Part shown: piece by piece, positions 1-8,127 of the stretch
How the letters are laid out: each line of letters opens with the position of its first letter
How positions within the stretch are numbered: position 1 is the first letter of the stretch
NCBI GenBank assembly: GCA_022560025.1
Contig: JAFISE010000370.1
Location: 1-12,885, forward strand
Length of the DNA stretch: 12,885 bases
Source of the DNA: Stagonosporopsis chrysanthemi
Lineage: Eukaryota; Ascomycota; Dothideomycetes; Pleosporales; Didymellaceae
Reading direction: 5' to 3'
The notes under the pieces: generated by a model
What the model was told of the DNA's origin: nothing
Seen by the model: only the letters and a program-made list of their open reading frames with translations
Databases searched by the model: none
Translations under genes and position numbers: made by a program

Positions 1-96
1 GGTGCCATGGTTGTTGAGTTATGACGCGTTGAAGATAGATGCTTGTTTTGGTGATCGGGCGTCACGCGAATCCGGGCGTCACGCGCACAGACACGG
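1..96 (-). mobile_element. 5' end of a pogo-like transposon (copy 4), runs off left edge
   Basis: Read on the minus strand, this is the terminal repeat, leader and start codon of a transposon whose body lies outside the window. The tip (96 downward) reads CCGTGTCTGTGC, followed by a doubled iteron CGCGTGACGCCCG with a 17-bp period, then a leader containing CAACGCGT and AACTCAACAACC directly before an ATG at 8-6. The same leader precedes the transposase start at 11642 (plus) and 9314 (minus), which is why I call this a transposase start and not host DNA. A TA at 97-98 separates it from the next element. Only about two codons are visible, so integrity of the gene cannot be judged. Confidence 0.75.
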
Positions 97-183
97 TACC
101 CGAGGGTGTGCCGCCCGATTCCGCGTGCCGCACGCGAACCCCAAAACACAGAAATATCCTCAACACCATAACTCAACAACGCT

Positions 184-2098
184 ATGTCGCTAGAGGCTGC
201 CCTTGAAGATGCACGCGCAGCTGATGCAGCGGGTGAACTTGTCTACCAAAAAAACTGCGGATCAGCATGGTGTGGATCGAACAACGCTGTCGCGCCGTCA
301 CCGAGGTGTTCAGGGGACCATGCAACAGAAGGCTGAACAACAACAAAATCTCACCCACAACGAGGAGCTAGAGCTTGTATCTTATATCGATCAACTCTGC
401 AGAGAGTACTTGCCACCTACTCGTGAAATGATTCAGCACTTTGCCTCTACCATCTGCGGAATTGACGTTGGCGCCAGCTGGGTTACCCGATTCCTCCAGC
501 GGCATCACGATGCGCTTACTCCTCAATGGACCTCCGCCATGGCGTCAGAACGGCACGCCGCTGATTCATATGACAAATATTCAAAGTACTTTGACATGCT
601 AGAGCTCAAAATAAGCGAGAAGGGTATAGAGCCTAAGCACACGTACAATATGGATGAGAAGGGCTTTGCTTTTGGGAGACTCTCTAAGTCAAAACGAGTA
701 TTTAATAGACCTCTATTTGAGCAAAAGCAGACGCGCCAAGCTACTCAAGATGGCAATAGAGAGTGGATTACCTTGCTCTCCTGCATATGTGGGGATGGGA
801 GTGTCCTTCCCCCAGGTCTCATCTATGCCGCCGACACTCAGAACATCCAGAGTACTTGGATAGATGAGATAGATGCCCAAACACACTCAGTCTTCATTGC
901 AGTCTCTCCTTCTGGCTGGACAAACAACGATATAGCGTTGGGTTGGGTTGAGCAGGTGTTTGATCGCTACACCAAGGGAAAGGCAGGAAGAAAGCACCGT
1001 CTACTCGCTATGGACGGCCATGGCAGTCACCTCACGATGGCTTTCATTGCATACTGTGACCGTAATCGAATCACGATAGCTGTATATCCACCTCACAGTA
1101 CTCATACTCTTCAACCCCTAGATGTAGTCTGCTTCAGTCTGCTGGCTCCAAACTACTCCACAGTACTTGCAGTTCATCTCCAGGACACCTTAGGCCTCAT
1201 CCCAGTCAGGAAAGGTGACTTCTTCCGCCTCTTCTGGTCTGCCTGGGTCAAAACCCTCACTAAACCACTCATTAAGAGCGCCTTTAAGCATACTGGGTTA
1301 ATACCATTCGACCCAGAGATGGTACTCAAAAGGTTCAAGAAGAAGTTTGGTCCTTTACCTAAACCAGCTGTACCTGTTCTAGTATATGCAGGCAAGGACT
1401 GGCAGGCAGTTGATGCCCATTTATTAGCTGCTGTGAGGGATAGATACTCCGAAGATGCTGTAGTGGTGAAGGATACCTTGCGTCACCTCTCTATCCAAAA
1501 CCAGCTTCTTAAGATAGAAAACTCAAAGCTACAGAAAGCTCTATATCACGAGAAGAGAGGCACAAAGAAGAAGAGGCCTCTCCCAGTCCATCGGAGGCAG
1601 TCATGGGAGGCAGAGACTGAGTGGTGGTCTCCTTCACGGGTCAACCGTGGCCAGCAACTATTAGCTGAAGCAGATGCTACAGAAGAGGCAGAAGCAATTA
1701 GAAAAGCAGATGCTACAGAAGAGGCAGAAGCAATTAGAAAAGCAGATGCAGCTCAACTTAAGAAGTCTACAAAGCTACTCAAACAGAAGCTAGATGCTGA
1801 GAAGAAGGAGAAACAAGAGAATGACAAGAAGAAGGTGGCTGAGAGAAGGGCTAATAAGCGAGCGAAAATTGACGCACGCAAAGCAGAAAGAGCACGTCAG
1901 AAAGCAGAGAACAACCAAGAAAAAGCTGTAGAATTATCCCAAAGAGGCAATCGAAAGGCCTCACAAGCTGCAGCACCAAAAAAGAAGCAAAAGCGTAGTG
2001 CTGCAGGTGGTGTTCATGAGGTACCTGCACCGAGTCCTCAACCAGCACCTCGCACCCACACTACCCGCAGCGGCAGAACAGCAACTCTATATAACTGA
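184..2098 (+). CDS. pogo-like DDE transposase (copy 1), N-terminal frameshift
   Basis: Cut-and-paste transposase of the Tc1/mariner-pogo superfamily (CENP-B-type helix-turn-helix plus DDE_1 nuclease), acting in the nucleus on its element's ends and TA targets. The family start is ATG 184 (MSLEAALEDARAADAAGE), homologous to the starts at 11642 and 9314. That frame fails at a run of seven A (247-253); one A fewer would join it to the long frame. The long frame is open from 203 (first ATG 209) to 2098. Numbering from 203: HTH remnant about 20-40; catalytic motifs NMDEKGFAFG (D151), MDGHGSH (D271) and LQPLDVVCF (D307), i.e. DD35D; a basic, Lys/Glu-rich coiled-coil tail from about 480 that includes a duplicated 12-residue unit. 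The nuclease core looks intact; DNA binding is doubtful because of the frameshift. Confidence 0.85.
1670..1749 (+). repeat. 36-bp perfect tandem duplication inside transposase copy 1
   Basis: A 36-bp unit starting GCAGATGCTACAGAAGAGGC occurs twice without a mismatch (1670-1705 and 1706-1741) and a third time partially (first 8 bases, 1742-1749). It encodes ADATEEAEAIRK twice in the coiled-coil tail and keeps the reading frame. Perfect identity suggests recent slippage or unequal exchange. Confidence 0.9.
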
Positions 2099-2118
2099 TT
2101 TGTATAGGATAATACTAT

Positions 2119-2180
2119 CGCATAGGTCTATAGAGCAATCCACCAAGATTTCTCGTAATAATAGCTATTGTGTGTGGCTC
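2119..2180 (+). promoter_or_regulatory. conserved 3' untranslated block of the transposon
   Basis: These 62 bases, starting 21 nt after the stop of transposase copy 1, match 9484-9545 (minus strand, just after the stop of copy 2) at 54 of 62 positions with no gap. The two encoded proteins are far more diverged. It includes GCATAGGTCTATAGAG, TCCACCAA and CTATTGTGTGTGGCTC. A role in 3' processing or as a subterminal transposase site is inference. Confidence 0.6.
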
Positions 2181-2261
2181 TGCAGCCTCATCTTTGAGAG
2201 CTCTCATTTGGGCGATAGGTACGCGTTACGCTGCATGCGCGTTACGGGCACAGACACTGTA

Positions 2262-2535
2262 TAGTATTGGTTATAGCTGACTCCAGTGGCAGATCTAACA
2301 CGTACAAGGCAATGGACCTAGTGTAGACCCTTGATGGGACATAACAGAAATCCATAATAAATTGAGGACTGACGTCCATGTGCTATCCATTCATATGCAA
2401 ACAGACGTCACGTAAGGAGAACGAAAGTTGATTGGGATACAGGCGGCGTACGACCAGAACCTGAAATATACGACATTATAGAATATAGGTAGCCCAGCAC
2501 AAACAAACATTACCTGCTCTTGCATTAATTTGCAC
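2262..2535. other. non-coding gap between copy 1 and the regulator gene
   Basis: Lies between the right TA of copy 1 and the stop of the minus-strand Zn2Cys6 gene, so it should hold the regulator's 3' UTR and polyadenylation region (reading leftwards). I see no open frame with family features, no inverted repeat, and no clear AATAAA on the minus strand. ACGTC motifs at about 2370 and 2403 are not interpretable alone. Confidence 0.5.
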
Positions 2536-5117
2536 TCAACGAAATGTAAGGATCTCGATCAAACTAGACACCTCCTCAAAGATGGAGCTTTGCGGCAACA
2601 TAATATCTACCCTAGCAAAGAAACCAGCAACGATGCTGAGTAACGCTCGACTTTCCTTCCCGCAACTCTGGCCCGACTCCAGGACAGTATCCAGTGCAAG
2701 CATGCACAAAGCAAGTGTGTTAATAAACAGATGATTGCTATTGTGCAATCAGTTAGTACAAGCGTATCGTGAATGATACTGCTTCATGTGACACGTACCG
2801 ATCTTGAAGTAGGTAATCAGAAGGTATGGTATTGGAAGATGTGATTACTTCCCGTATTGACCGCTTGAGTAGTTCTCTACACTCCTGAGACCCTGCTGGA
2901 GGAGAGAGTTGGAGATCCGACAGGCTTAGACTCAGTAAATGAAACCGAGCCTCGTAGTAATGGTAGGATATCTGGAGCTTGACGTGCATGGCATCACTAT
3001 AGTCCAGAGAGTGCGTCATCTGGCCGATACTAATCGACTTGTACCATTCCTCTAGCGCCGTTGACAGTGTTAGAGCCTTGTTAGAACTATCTTCAGTTGG
3101 TTCCTCCTCTGCGCCTATGCGGAGCTGCAGGATGTTTGAGCAGAGTTTTGAGTACTGAGACCGAATCCATAACCATTCTGAGGATGGTGTAGTTGCAACA
3201 TCGCTCTGGAGTGTGTGATCGGGTGGGTTCGTAGTCGGAAGAAAATCGTCACTGACCAACTGGTTTCTATGTATCAGTCTTGACTCAACTGAACTGAGAT
3301 AAACATGTAGAACGTACGGTGAAGGTTTGCCATCTCAATGCATAAGACTTGTCAATGCAGTAGAGCATCCACATGGCTCGTTGAGTCTGGACGACTTGCT
3401 CATCACTAGCACAGCGACTACGTAGGAAAGGTTTCAGGTTGAGACTCAAGGAGGCCGCAGTCGAAATGCTGCCAAGTAAAAGCGCAGGTAGGTTGTCCGA
3501 TCCCGCTCTTTCGGCAAGACAGAGCTGAATAGGTCAGCCGGCTGCTATGCCGTAGACAATTGGACTTTTACGAACCACTGCAACAAGTGCCTGGCTTGGG
3601 TTAGCGAACATGCATCCCGATCGAGTAGAAGTGCCTACCAAGAACTGACGGACGCTACTATTCTGACGAAGCAGCAACGATGAAGTTTCCAGCACAGCAT
3701 CTAGTAGTGCTACTCTGGACACTGAACTTACCTCCGAATCCAACAAAGCCCCCCAAGCCAGTGAGACAATTAGCAATGACATATCACTAACGTCTATAGG
3801 TAGGTTTTTCGGATCGAAAAACCGCTCTTGTGTACGCGTGACATCTTGTTGTTTAATGAACAGATTCGGCCTATCTCACAAATGAGCTTATGTCGTGCAC
3901 AGGCTGCTCGATTGACCTACCCTCCTGGGTCTTGAAATGCTCCTTGTAAAGTATTAGCGGGTTTTTAGTAGGCAAGATTCCAGACATACTTCGAACGAGC
4001 TTCTTCACAGGGAGATCGTTTAGGTCCAGACCAGGATGCTCCGTGCCAGAGTCAATCTTGCGCAAGAGATTAGAGAGACAAGTCTGGTGCTCTGAAGAAA
4101 GCAGCACCTTGACTTTGTCTAACACTGTCTTTTGTCTACGGCTCCTTCCACCTGCGTTTTGAAAAAGAGCAGTAATTCTGTACGTCTTATGGGGTAAGAA
4201 CGGCTTTATCTTTACAGTGTTAGAGATTTAAGATGAATGATGCGCGAAGAGAAATAGGTTGTTTACCTCTGCTTTATCGGCTACTATTCGTTCTGAGAAC
4301 GGCGCAAGGGTACACCTAGTGGCGCCGTTGTCCTGCTCGGTACCTAGAAAATTACAGAATGGGGCGGCGCTGTGCCGATGTACATTCTGGTCGCGGCCCG
4401 ATTTGAGCCAGTCCAGCATGAGCGTGTCGTTTCCAGGGGAATAGTACGGTACTTGGTTCTCGAAATTACTTGTTTGACCTAGCTCTGTTCTCTAGTCAAC
4501 TATTCGTTCTGCTGGAGAAAAAACAACTGCCTCAACTGAAAGGGTCACGTCTCCATAGAACTGAGAATTGGAAAAGAGGAGGACCCTGGATATGTACCTG
4601 TGATTTGGACTTGGTTGGGAATCGGCGTCATCTCATCGGGGAAATCTAGACTCAGATAAGAGTGTGCGCTGTCGGACACCAACTGCGAGAAACTAAACTC
4701 GCTAAATGGCGTATTCAGGAGATTTGCGGAGCCCCCGGCATCCTGACCAACAATGACCTCGAGGAAATGATCTGGTTTTGATGAAATAGGCGTCATATTG
4801 TCAGTTGTCGCGTGTGGCTGTGTCGTTGCGGAGACGTGCTTGCTAAGGCTCTGGATACTCTTTTCTCGTAGACGACGTCGCTCACGACGAATATCGTATT
4901 CGCATAGAGATTCGTTCCGCTATCATGGTGTCAGTGGCGAGTCTCAGGGTAGAACAAAGTGTTGTACTTCGCAGTAGTTGCACGGATTCGCTCCGTCGCC
5001 TGTGTCCCTTAGCGCGTACCTAGGTTTACAGAGAGTAAGCTTACATCGAACCTTTTTCTGACGGCACTCCTTGCATGCGCCTCTCCGACGAGTGAACTTT
5101 GGACGAGGATTACTCAT
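2536..5117 (-). CDS. Zn2Cys6 fungal-specific transcription factor, multi-exon
   Basis: Nuclear regulator with an N-terminal binuclear zinc cluster and a fungal-specific transcription factor (Fungal_trans-type) middle region; about 682 residues after splicing, normal for the family. My exon model on the minus strand: 5117-5045, 4999-4968, 4919-4598, 4478-4267, 4209-3921, 3874-3639, 3590-3576 (15-nt microexon), 3524-3318, 3259-2799, 2737-2536. Phases agree throughout and the total is a multiple of three. Splicing the first three exons gives a textbook cluster: C15-x2-C18-x6-C25-x5-C31-x2-C34-x6-C41, flanked by basic residues (TRRRGACKECRQKKVRC; RRERRRLREK). RAMWMLYCIDKSYALRW near residues 442-458 is typical of the family. 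Most introns are 45-61 nt with GT-AG ends; the last has TACTAAC. The least certain parts are the 119-nt intron 4597-4479 and the microexon region 3638-3525. Target genes are unknown; it is divergent to the GH18 gene. Confidence 0.85.
5000..5044 (-). other. intron 1 of the Zn2Cys6 gene (interrupts the zinc cluster)
   Basis: 45 nt, donor GTAAGC and acceptor GACACAG. Removing it joins codon 25 (T|GC, the third cysteine) and turns an over-long 20-residue gap into the canonical five residues DGANP before cysteine four. Intron 2 (4967-4920, 48 nt, GTACAA...GATAG) then restores C-x6-C and removes in-frame stops. The two together are the main proof of the gene model. Confidence 0.85.
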
Positions 5118-5283
5118 TAGGTCGACAAGAGCACTTTTGGATACGTAGACGACGAGAAAGGCAGAACGTGAACGAAATATAGCCGGGAACCTGTAGTTGA
5201 CATGCCTATCTCATAACTCACAGCGACTAAAAATGCTAATTGTCCGAGGCTGTGAGTCTGAGGGACCCATTGATAGACAGACA

Positions 5284-5402
5284 GGGGGGCTGCCGGTGCG
5301 GGCTGGAAATACGAGTTGCCATACCAGGGTTATTTCTTGGTAAAAGATCAATCGGTGCTCAACGCAAGCAAGATGGTCTTCCAGCCCCTACCGGCACCCC
5401 CC
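5284..5402. repeat. 119-bp hairpin-forming inverted repeat
   Basis: Arms 5284-5308 and 5379-5402 are near-perfect inverted repeats: the left reads GGGGGGCTGCCGGTGCGGG then CTGGAA, and the right arm's complement reads GGGGGGTGCCGGTAGGGG then CTGGAA. They enclose a loop of about 70 bp. No clean TA duplication marks the edges, so this may be a MITE relic, a structured RNA or a cruciform. It lies about 170 bp upstream of the regulator start and contains no convincing gene. Confidence 0.6.
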
Positions 5403-5441
5403 TTGTACAAGGGTTTTCCTTACCCACTTTGCTATACCATA

Positions 5442-5660
5442 CTATGGTATCAAGCACAAGTTTTGTGAGTGGGTCGCAGGCTTAGTAGTTATCAGGTTCA
5501 ACGTACTTAAATATCTGTTGCTTCTAATAGGACAGAAATAAGGTGGTCAGCTGTTGCGTTGATTCTTATTGGATAAAACTGTAAATTACAGTCTTGATAG
5601 TTTCGGTCCGCGCCCTTTGTTGTTCTTCCCCACTCACAAAACTTATACCTGATACCATAG
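5442..5660. mobile_element. 219-bp MITE-like element (MITE A) with TA flanks
   Basis: Terminal inverted repeats of 32 bp, 29 matching: the left starts CTATGGTATCAAGCACAAG and the right, read inward, starts CTATGGTATCAGGTATAAG; both continue TTTTGTGAGTGGG. The three differences are all transitions. TA precedes (5440-5441) and follows (5661-5662) the element, as for Tc1/mariner/pogo targets. There is no coding capacity, so it would be non-autonomous. The left tip sits in a palindrome (ATACCATACTATGGTAT). Confidence 0.75.
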
Positions 5661-5755
5661 TACAGCGAGCGATCTAAGGGCTGACTCCTTATCAATCTGT
5701 TGAATAGCAAGCTTTAAAGATTTCTATACGTTGACTATCTGCATTTGCCACCCCC

Positions 5756-5790
5756 AGACCCACTTACAAAACTTATGGGACATATCACAG
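5756..5790. mobile_element. solo right end of a MITE A-family element
   Basis: AGACCCACTTACAAAACTTA and the following bases match the inner part of the MITE A right end, with the same 25-nt distance from ACAAAAC to a TA (5791-5792); the tip reads ATATCACAG. No matching left end lies between this site and MITE A, so it is a solo or nested end. Confidence 0.5.
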
Positions 5791-5792
5791 TA

Positions 5793-6190
5793 GATAAGAT
5801 TGCATGAACAGCGACTCATAGACGTTAACACACTCCGTCACACACTAAAACACCATTCCTACCCACTACCTCATCCTGTACCTCGTTATTACACACTACC
5901 ACCTCGAACTAGGCAGTACGCAATGAGCATTGTCATTTGTATGCGCCGTGCCATTCGGTATCAGCAGCTTCCATTCCCAAGCTCGCACTGACTGCGGGAA
6001 GTGCGGAAGTAGACGAAGGGATCCCCCTAGAAAGCTCATATCGTCCAGACCTTGGCACCTTTACTTGCGGGATTAGAAACGCAACACTACGGAATCCCCG
6101 GATAGGTAATTTCGGATACTTAGCATCCCCTTATGATTAGTAAAGTCTCCCTAGCTTATGTGACGTACTATGTAGACCTCAGCCACTCCG
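5793..6190. other. unassigned intergenic stretch
   Basis: About 400 bp between two MITE A-type ends. Short frames (5800-5991, 5937-6140) show no recognisable family, signal peptide or codon pattern I trust. CGGAATCCCCGG at about 6091 contains CGG-N5-CCG, the form bound by some Zn2Cys6 proteins, but one such match is weak evidence. I see no gene here. Confidence 0.4.
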
Positions 6191-6225
6191 AGACCCACCA
6201 ACAAAACTTATGGGCGGTACCATGT
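6191..6225. mobile_element. second solo right end of the MITE A family
   Basis: AGACCCACCAACAAAACTTA followed by TGGG differs at two of 24 positions from 5756-5779. The end reads GGTACCATG, again 25 nt from ACAAAAC to a TA (6226-6227). That TA is also the left flanking TA of MITE B, so the two ends abut. Confidence 0.5.
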
Positions 6226-6227
6226 TA

Positions 6228-6582
6228 CAGTGACGGTCACAATTGGCTTCCGGTTGTTGCGTCAGCGTTGTTCTCAGCGCACGGCCCATGCAGCAAGGGT
6301 CTTGCCCGGTTCCAAAATCTAAATGCATAGGTACGGTACAGCACAACAAGCCAGAGATGTGCCGGCTGAGATTAGAGAATTGAAAGCAGCACAGGCACTT
6401 AACTGAGTATGAAGCGACCATTCTTGAGCCCAAGCTTGCGGTCAGTCTCAACGTTCTCTTCAAGATAGGCTGCCGGATGACCCTGTAGGACGCTAAGCAT
6501 ATGTGGTAAGACCCTTCTCCAAGGGCCGTGCGCTGAGAGCAAAGCTGATGCAACAACCGGAAACCAATTATGACCGTCACTG
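6228..6582. mobile_element. 355-bp MITE-like element (MITE B) with long inverted repeats
   Basis: Begins CAGTGACGGTCACAATTGG and ends with the complement of CAGTGACGGTCATAATTGG; TA lies on both sides (6226-6227, 6583-6584). The imperfect TIRs run about 76 bp on each side (to about 6303 and from about 6508), with about five differences in the first 60, mostly transitions. The CAGTG...CACTG tips and TA targets fit Tc1/mariner/pogo-derived MITEs. The middle has no coding signal. Both arms can be read as YSDGHNW-containing peptides, but this follows from the inverted repeat and is not a gene. It ends 139 bp upstream of the GH18 start codon. Confidence 0.8.
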
Positions 6583-6584
6583 TA

Positions 6585-6721
6585 CAAAGTTGTTCGCCTT
6601 CATCCACGTTACGGCCCTTCCTTGGGACGACAAATTTTCTAGTACAAATATCCCCACTCACTACGCTCATGTCACAGTGTTTTCCTTTGCTCTTGTGTTG
6701 AGAACCTTTACCAAAGATACG
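6585..6721 (+). promoter_or_regulatory. proximal upstream region of the GH18 gene
   Basis: The 137 bases between the MITE B target TA and the GH18 start codon. A pyrimidine-rich stretch (TTTTCCTTTGCTCTTG, about 6680-6695) precedes the ATG, which has A at -3. I see no TATA box. CCCCACTCACTACGCTCATG (6653-6672) vaguely resembles the MITE A end but lacks the ACAAAACTTAT core. Confidence 0.4.
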
Positions 6722-8030
6722 ATGAGAGCTTTGGCACTGTTGGTCCTAATTTGCACGTCTTTTGTTACAGGTTCACCTACACTCAACCACGACCTACATA
6801 AAAAGTACGCGACGGGACGTTTCAATGCACACGGCCTCAACGAAGCTCAATCAATCGGTATTGAAATGGAAGCGATAGAAACAGCGACGAGCGCTTCTGA
6901 GTCCAAGCAAGATCCTTCACATCTCTTAGCTTCAGCTCCTCTTTTCCAATCCGTATCGACACTGGAATGCCCAAGGCTGCTACCACAATCTACAGGCCCT
7001 CGTCTGATCATGTACCATCAAACTTTTCATGACGCAAAAGGAAATTACCAATCTCTTCTTCCGCTGATCACATACTTCACCGGCGTAACGCATGTCATCA
7101 TCTCAGCAATACATCTAAACGAGGGGCCCGGCAACATTACGCTCAACGACAGTCTTCCACATGGAACGCCTTTTGAAGAACTGTGGAGTGAGGTAGAGCT
7201 ATTGCAAAGCAACGGAATCAAAGTATTGGGTATGCTCGGCGGTGCAGCTAAAGGGTCGTTTCAACGACTGAATGGAGAAGACGCGAACGTAGGTATATGC
7301 CTGTTCTGTCTTGTTTTACTCTAACCACGCGTAGTTCGAAGCTTACTATACGCCCTTATATGACTTAATCATGGCGACTAAACTTGACGGCATTGATCTA
7401 GATATTGAAGAAGAAGTTCCTCTCGTCACAGTAACACGCCTTATTGGGCGACTGCGGGCTGATTTCGGCCCTAACTTCTTTATCACTCTATCGCCTGTAG
7501 CGACAGCTCTGATCCCTGACTTGGATATCGTAGGTGCTACGCAACTGTTTAAGTCTACACTTACGTGCAGTATCTCGCCGAATTCAACGGGACCTACGCT
7601 TCCGCATCTAAGCGGATTTTCGTACCCGGAATTAGAAAGCAGTATTTATGGGCGAGAGATTTCTTGGTACAACACACAGTTTTACTGTGGATGGGGAGAT
7701 GCAGGATCAACTGATTGGTATGATGCCATTATTGAGGCAGGTTGGAAACCGGAGAGGGTTGTTATGGGCGTGATTACTAGCCCAGAAAATGGGGATGGCT
7801 ATGTCCCAATGAGTGTGCTCGTTGACGTTAGCAATGCCTTGCGTAACAAGTACAAAAACGTTGGAGACGGATTTGGCGGTATCATGGGCTGGGAGTATTA
7901 CAACAGCGTTGGTTACGAAAACAATCTTGGCAATATGTGTATGCTTGGACCGCAAAGCGAAACAGTGCAGGCCAACTGGGTAGCAACCCTCGGTCGTGTA
8001 TTGCGGGCAAAAGATCTTGAAGGCAACTGA
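6722..8030 (+). CDS. secreted GH18 (chitinase-like) glycoside hydrolase
   Basis: Predicted extracellular enzyme hydrolysing beta-1,4-linked N-acetylglucosamine polymers (chitin or related glycans). Two exons, 6722-7288 and 7335-8030, joined across a 46-nt intron (GTAGGT...GCGTAG, 7289-7334) with phase 0 on both sides: 420 residues. The N-terminus MRALALLVLICTSFVTG is a signal peptide, the reason for choosing ATG 6722. GH18 features: LIMYHQTFHD (strand 1), THVIISAIHLN, KVLGMLGGAA, and the catalytic signature LDGIDLDIEE (D207-G-x-D210-x-D212-x-E214; E214 the proton donor), all intact, then late-barrel GFSYPELESS and IMGWEYYNS. There is no chitin-binding or GPI-tail signal. Nearest neighbours are MITE B upstream and the divergent Zn2Cys6 gene. 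Substrate (chitin versus N-glycan) is not decided by sequence alone. Confidence 0.9.
7289..7334 (+). other. intron in the GH18 gene
   Basis: 46 nt, GTAGGTATAT...ACGCGTAG, containing the in-frame TAA that would otherwise end the first exon at 7324. CTAAC at 7321-7325 fits a branch site. Splicing fuses GEDAN to FEAYYTPLYD and restores the conserved GH18 order. Confidence 0.85.
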
Positions 8031-8127
8031 TAGTAGTCTATGGTGGGAGATCTGTTAAGTAATGTAGCGTACTGTCTGATTTGCATTAAAGATGAACCCA
8101 CCCTCCTTTGGTAGATTACTCTCTTCG

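Larger units (their letters stand above)
99..2259 (+). mobile_element. pogo/Fot1-like DNA transposon, copy 1
   Basis: Element of about 2.16 kb bounded by TA at 97-98 and TA at 2260-2261, carrying one transposase. The right end, read inward, is CAGTGTCTGTGCCCG followed by two CGTAACGCG iterons 16 bp apart. The left end is only loosely similar: it starts CCCGAGGGTGTGCC and has GTGCCGC iterons 17 bp apart. The termini are therefore poorly matched inverted repeats, from decay or a mosaic origin. The left boundary is inferred from the TA junction with copy 4, the right from the CAGACACTG-TA tip. Confidence 0.7.

Noticed and set aside
2..193. Plus-strand frame at the window start
   Set aside because: It covers two transposon termini and a TA junction; composition follows the GC-rich iterons.
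3710..3731. GTAAGT-type donor inside exon 6 of the regulator (minus strand)
   Set aside because: A good donor sequence, but reading through gives family-like sequence and no nearby acceptor leaves an intron of reasonable length.
5433..5450. ATACCATACTATGGTAT palindrome as a regulator binding site
   Set aside because: It is more simply the MITE A tip placed next to a partly complementary target flank.
5240..5485. 81-codon plus-strand frame
   Set aside because: Covers the GC-rich hairpin and the left end of MITE A; no start context, domain or homology pattern.
5800..6140. Two overlapping small plus-strand frames
   Set aside because: No signal peptide, no family motif, and no splice pattern that improves them; kept only as an unassigned stretch.
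6133..6587. Similar peptides with YSDGHNW in two frames of opposite strand
   Set aside because: They are the two arms of the MITE B inverted repeat read in opposite directions, not duplicated protein domains.
6179..6670. 163-codon open frame on the minus strand
   Set aside because: It spans MITE B and both of its inverted repeat arms; the openness is accidental and no family features are present.
6653..6680. Possible further MITE A end before the GH18 gene
   Set aside because: Matches only the CCCACT and TCACAG edges; the ACAAAACTTAT core and the fixed spacing to TA are missing.
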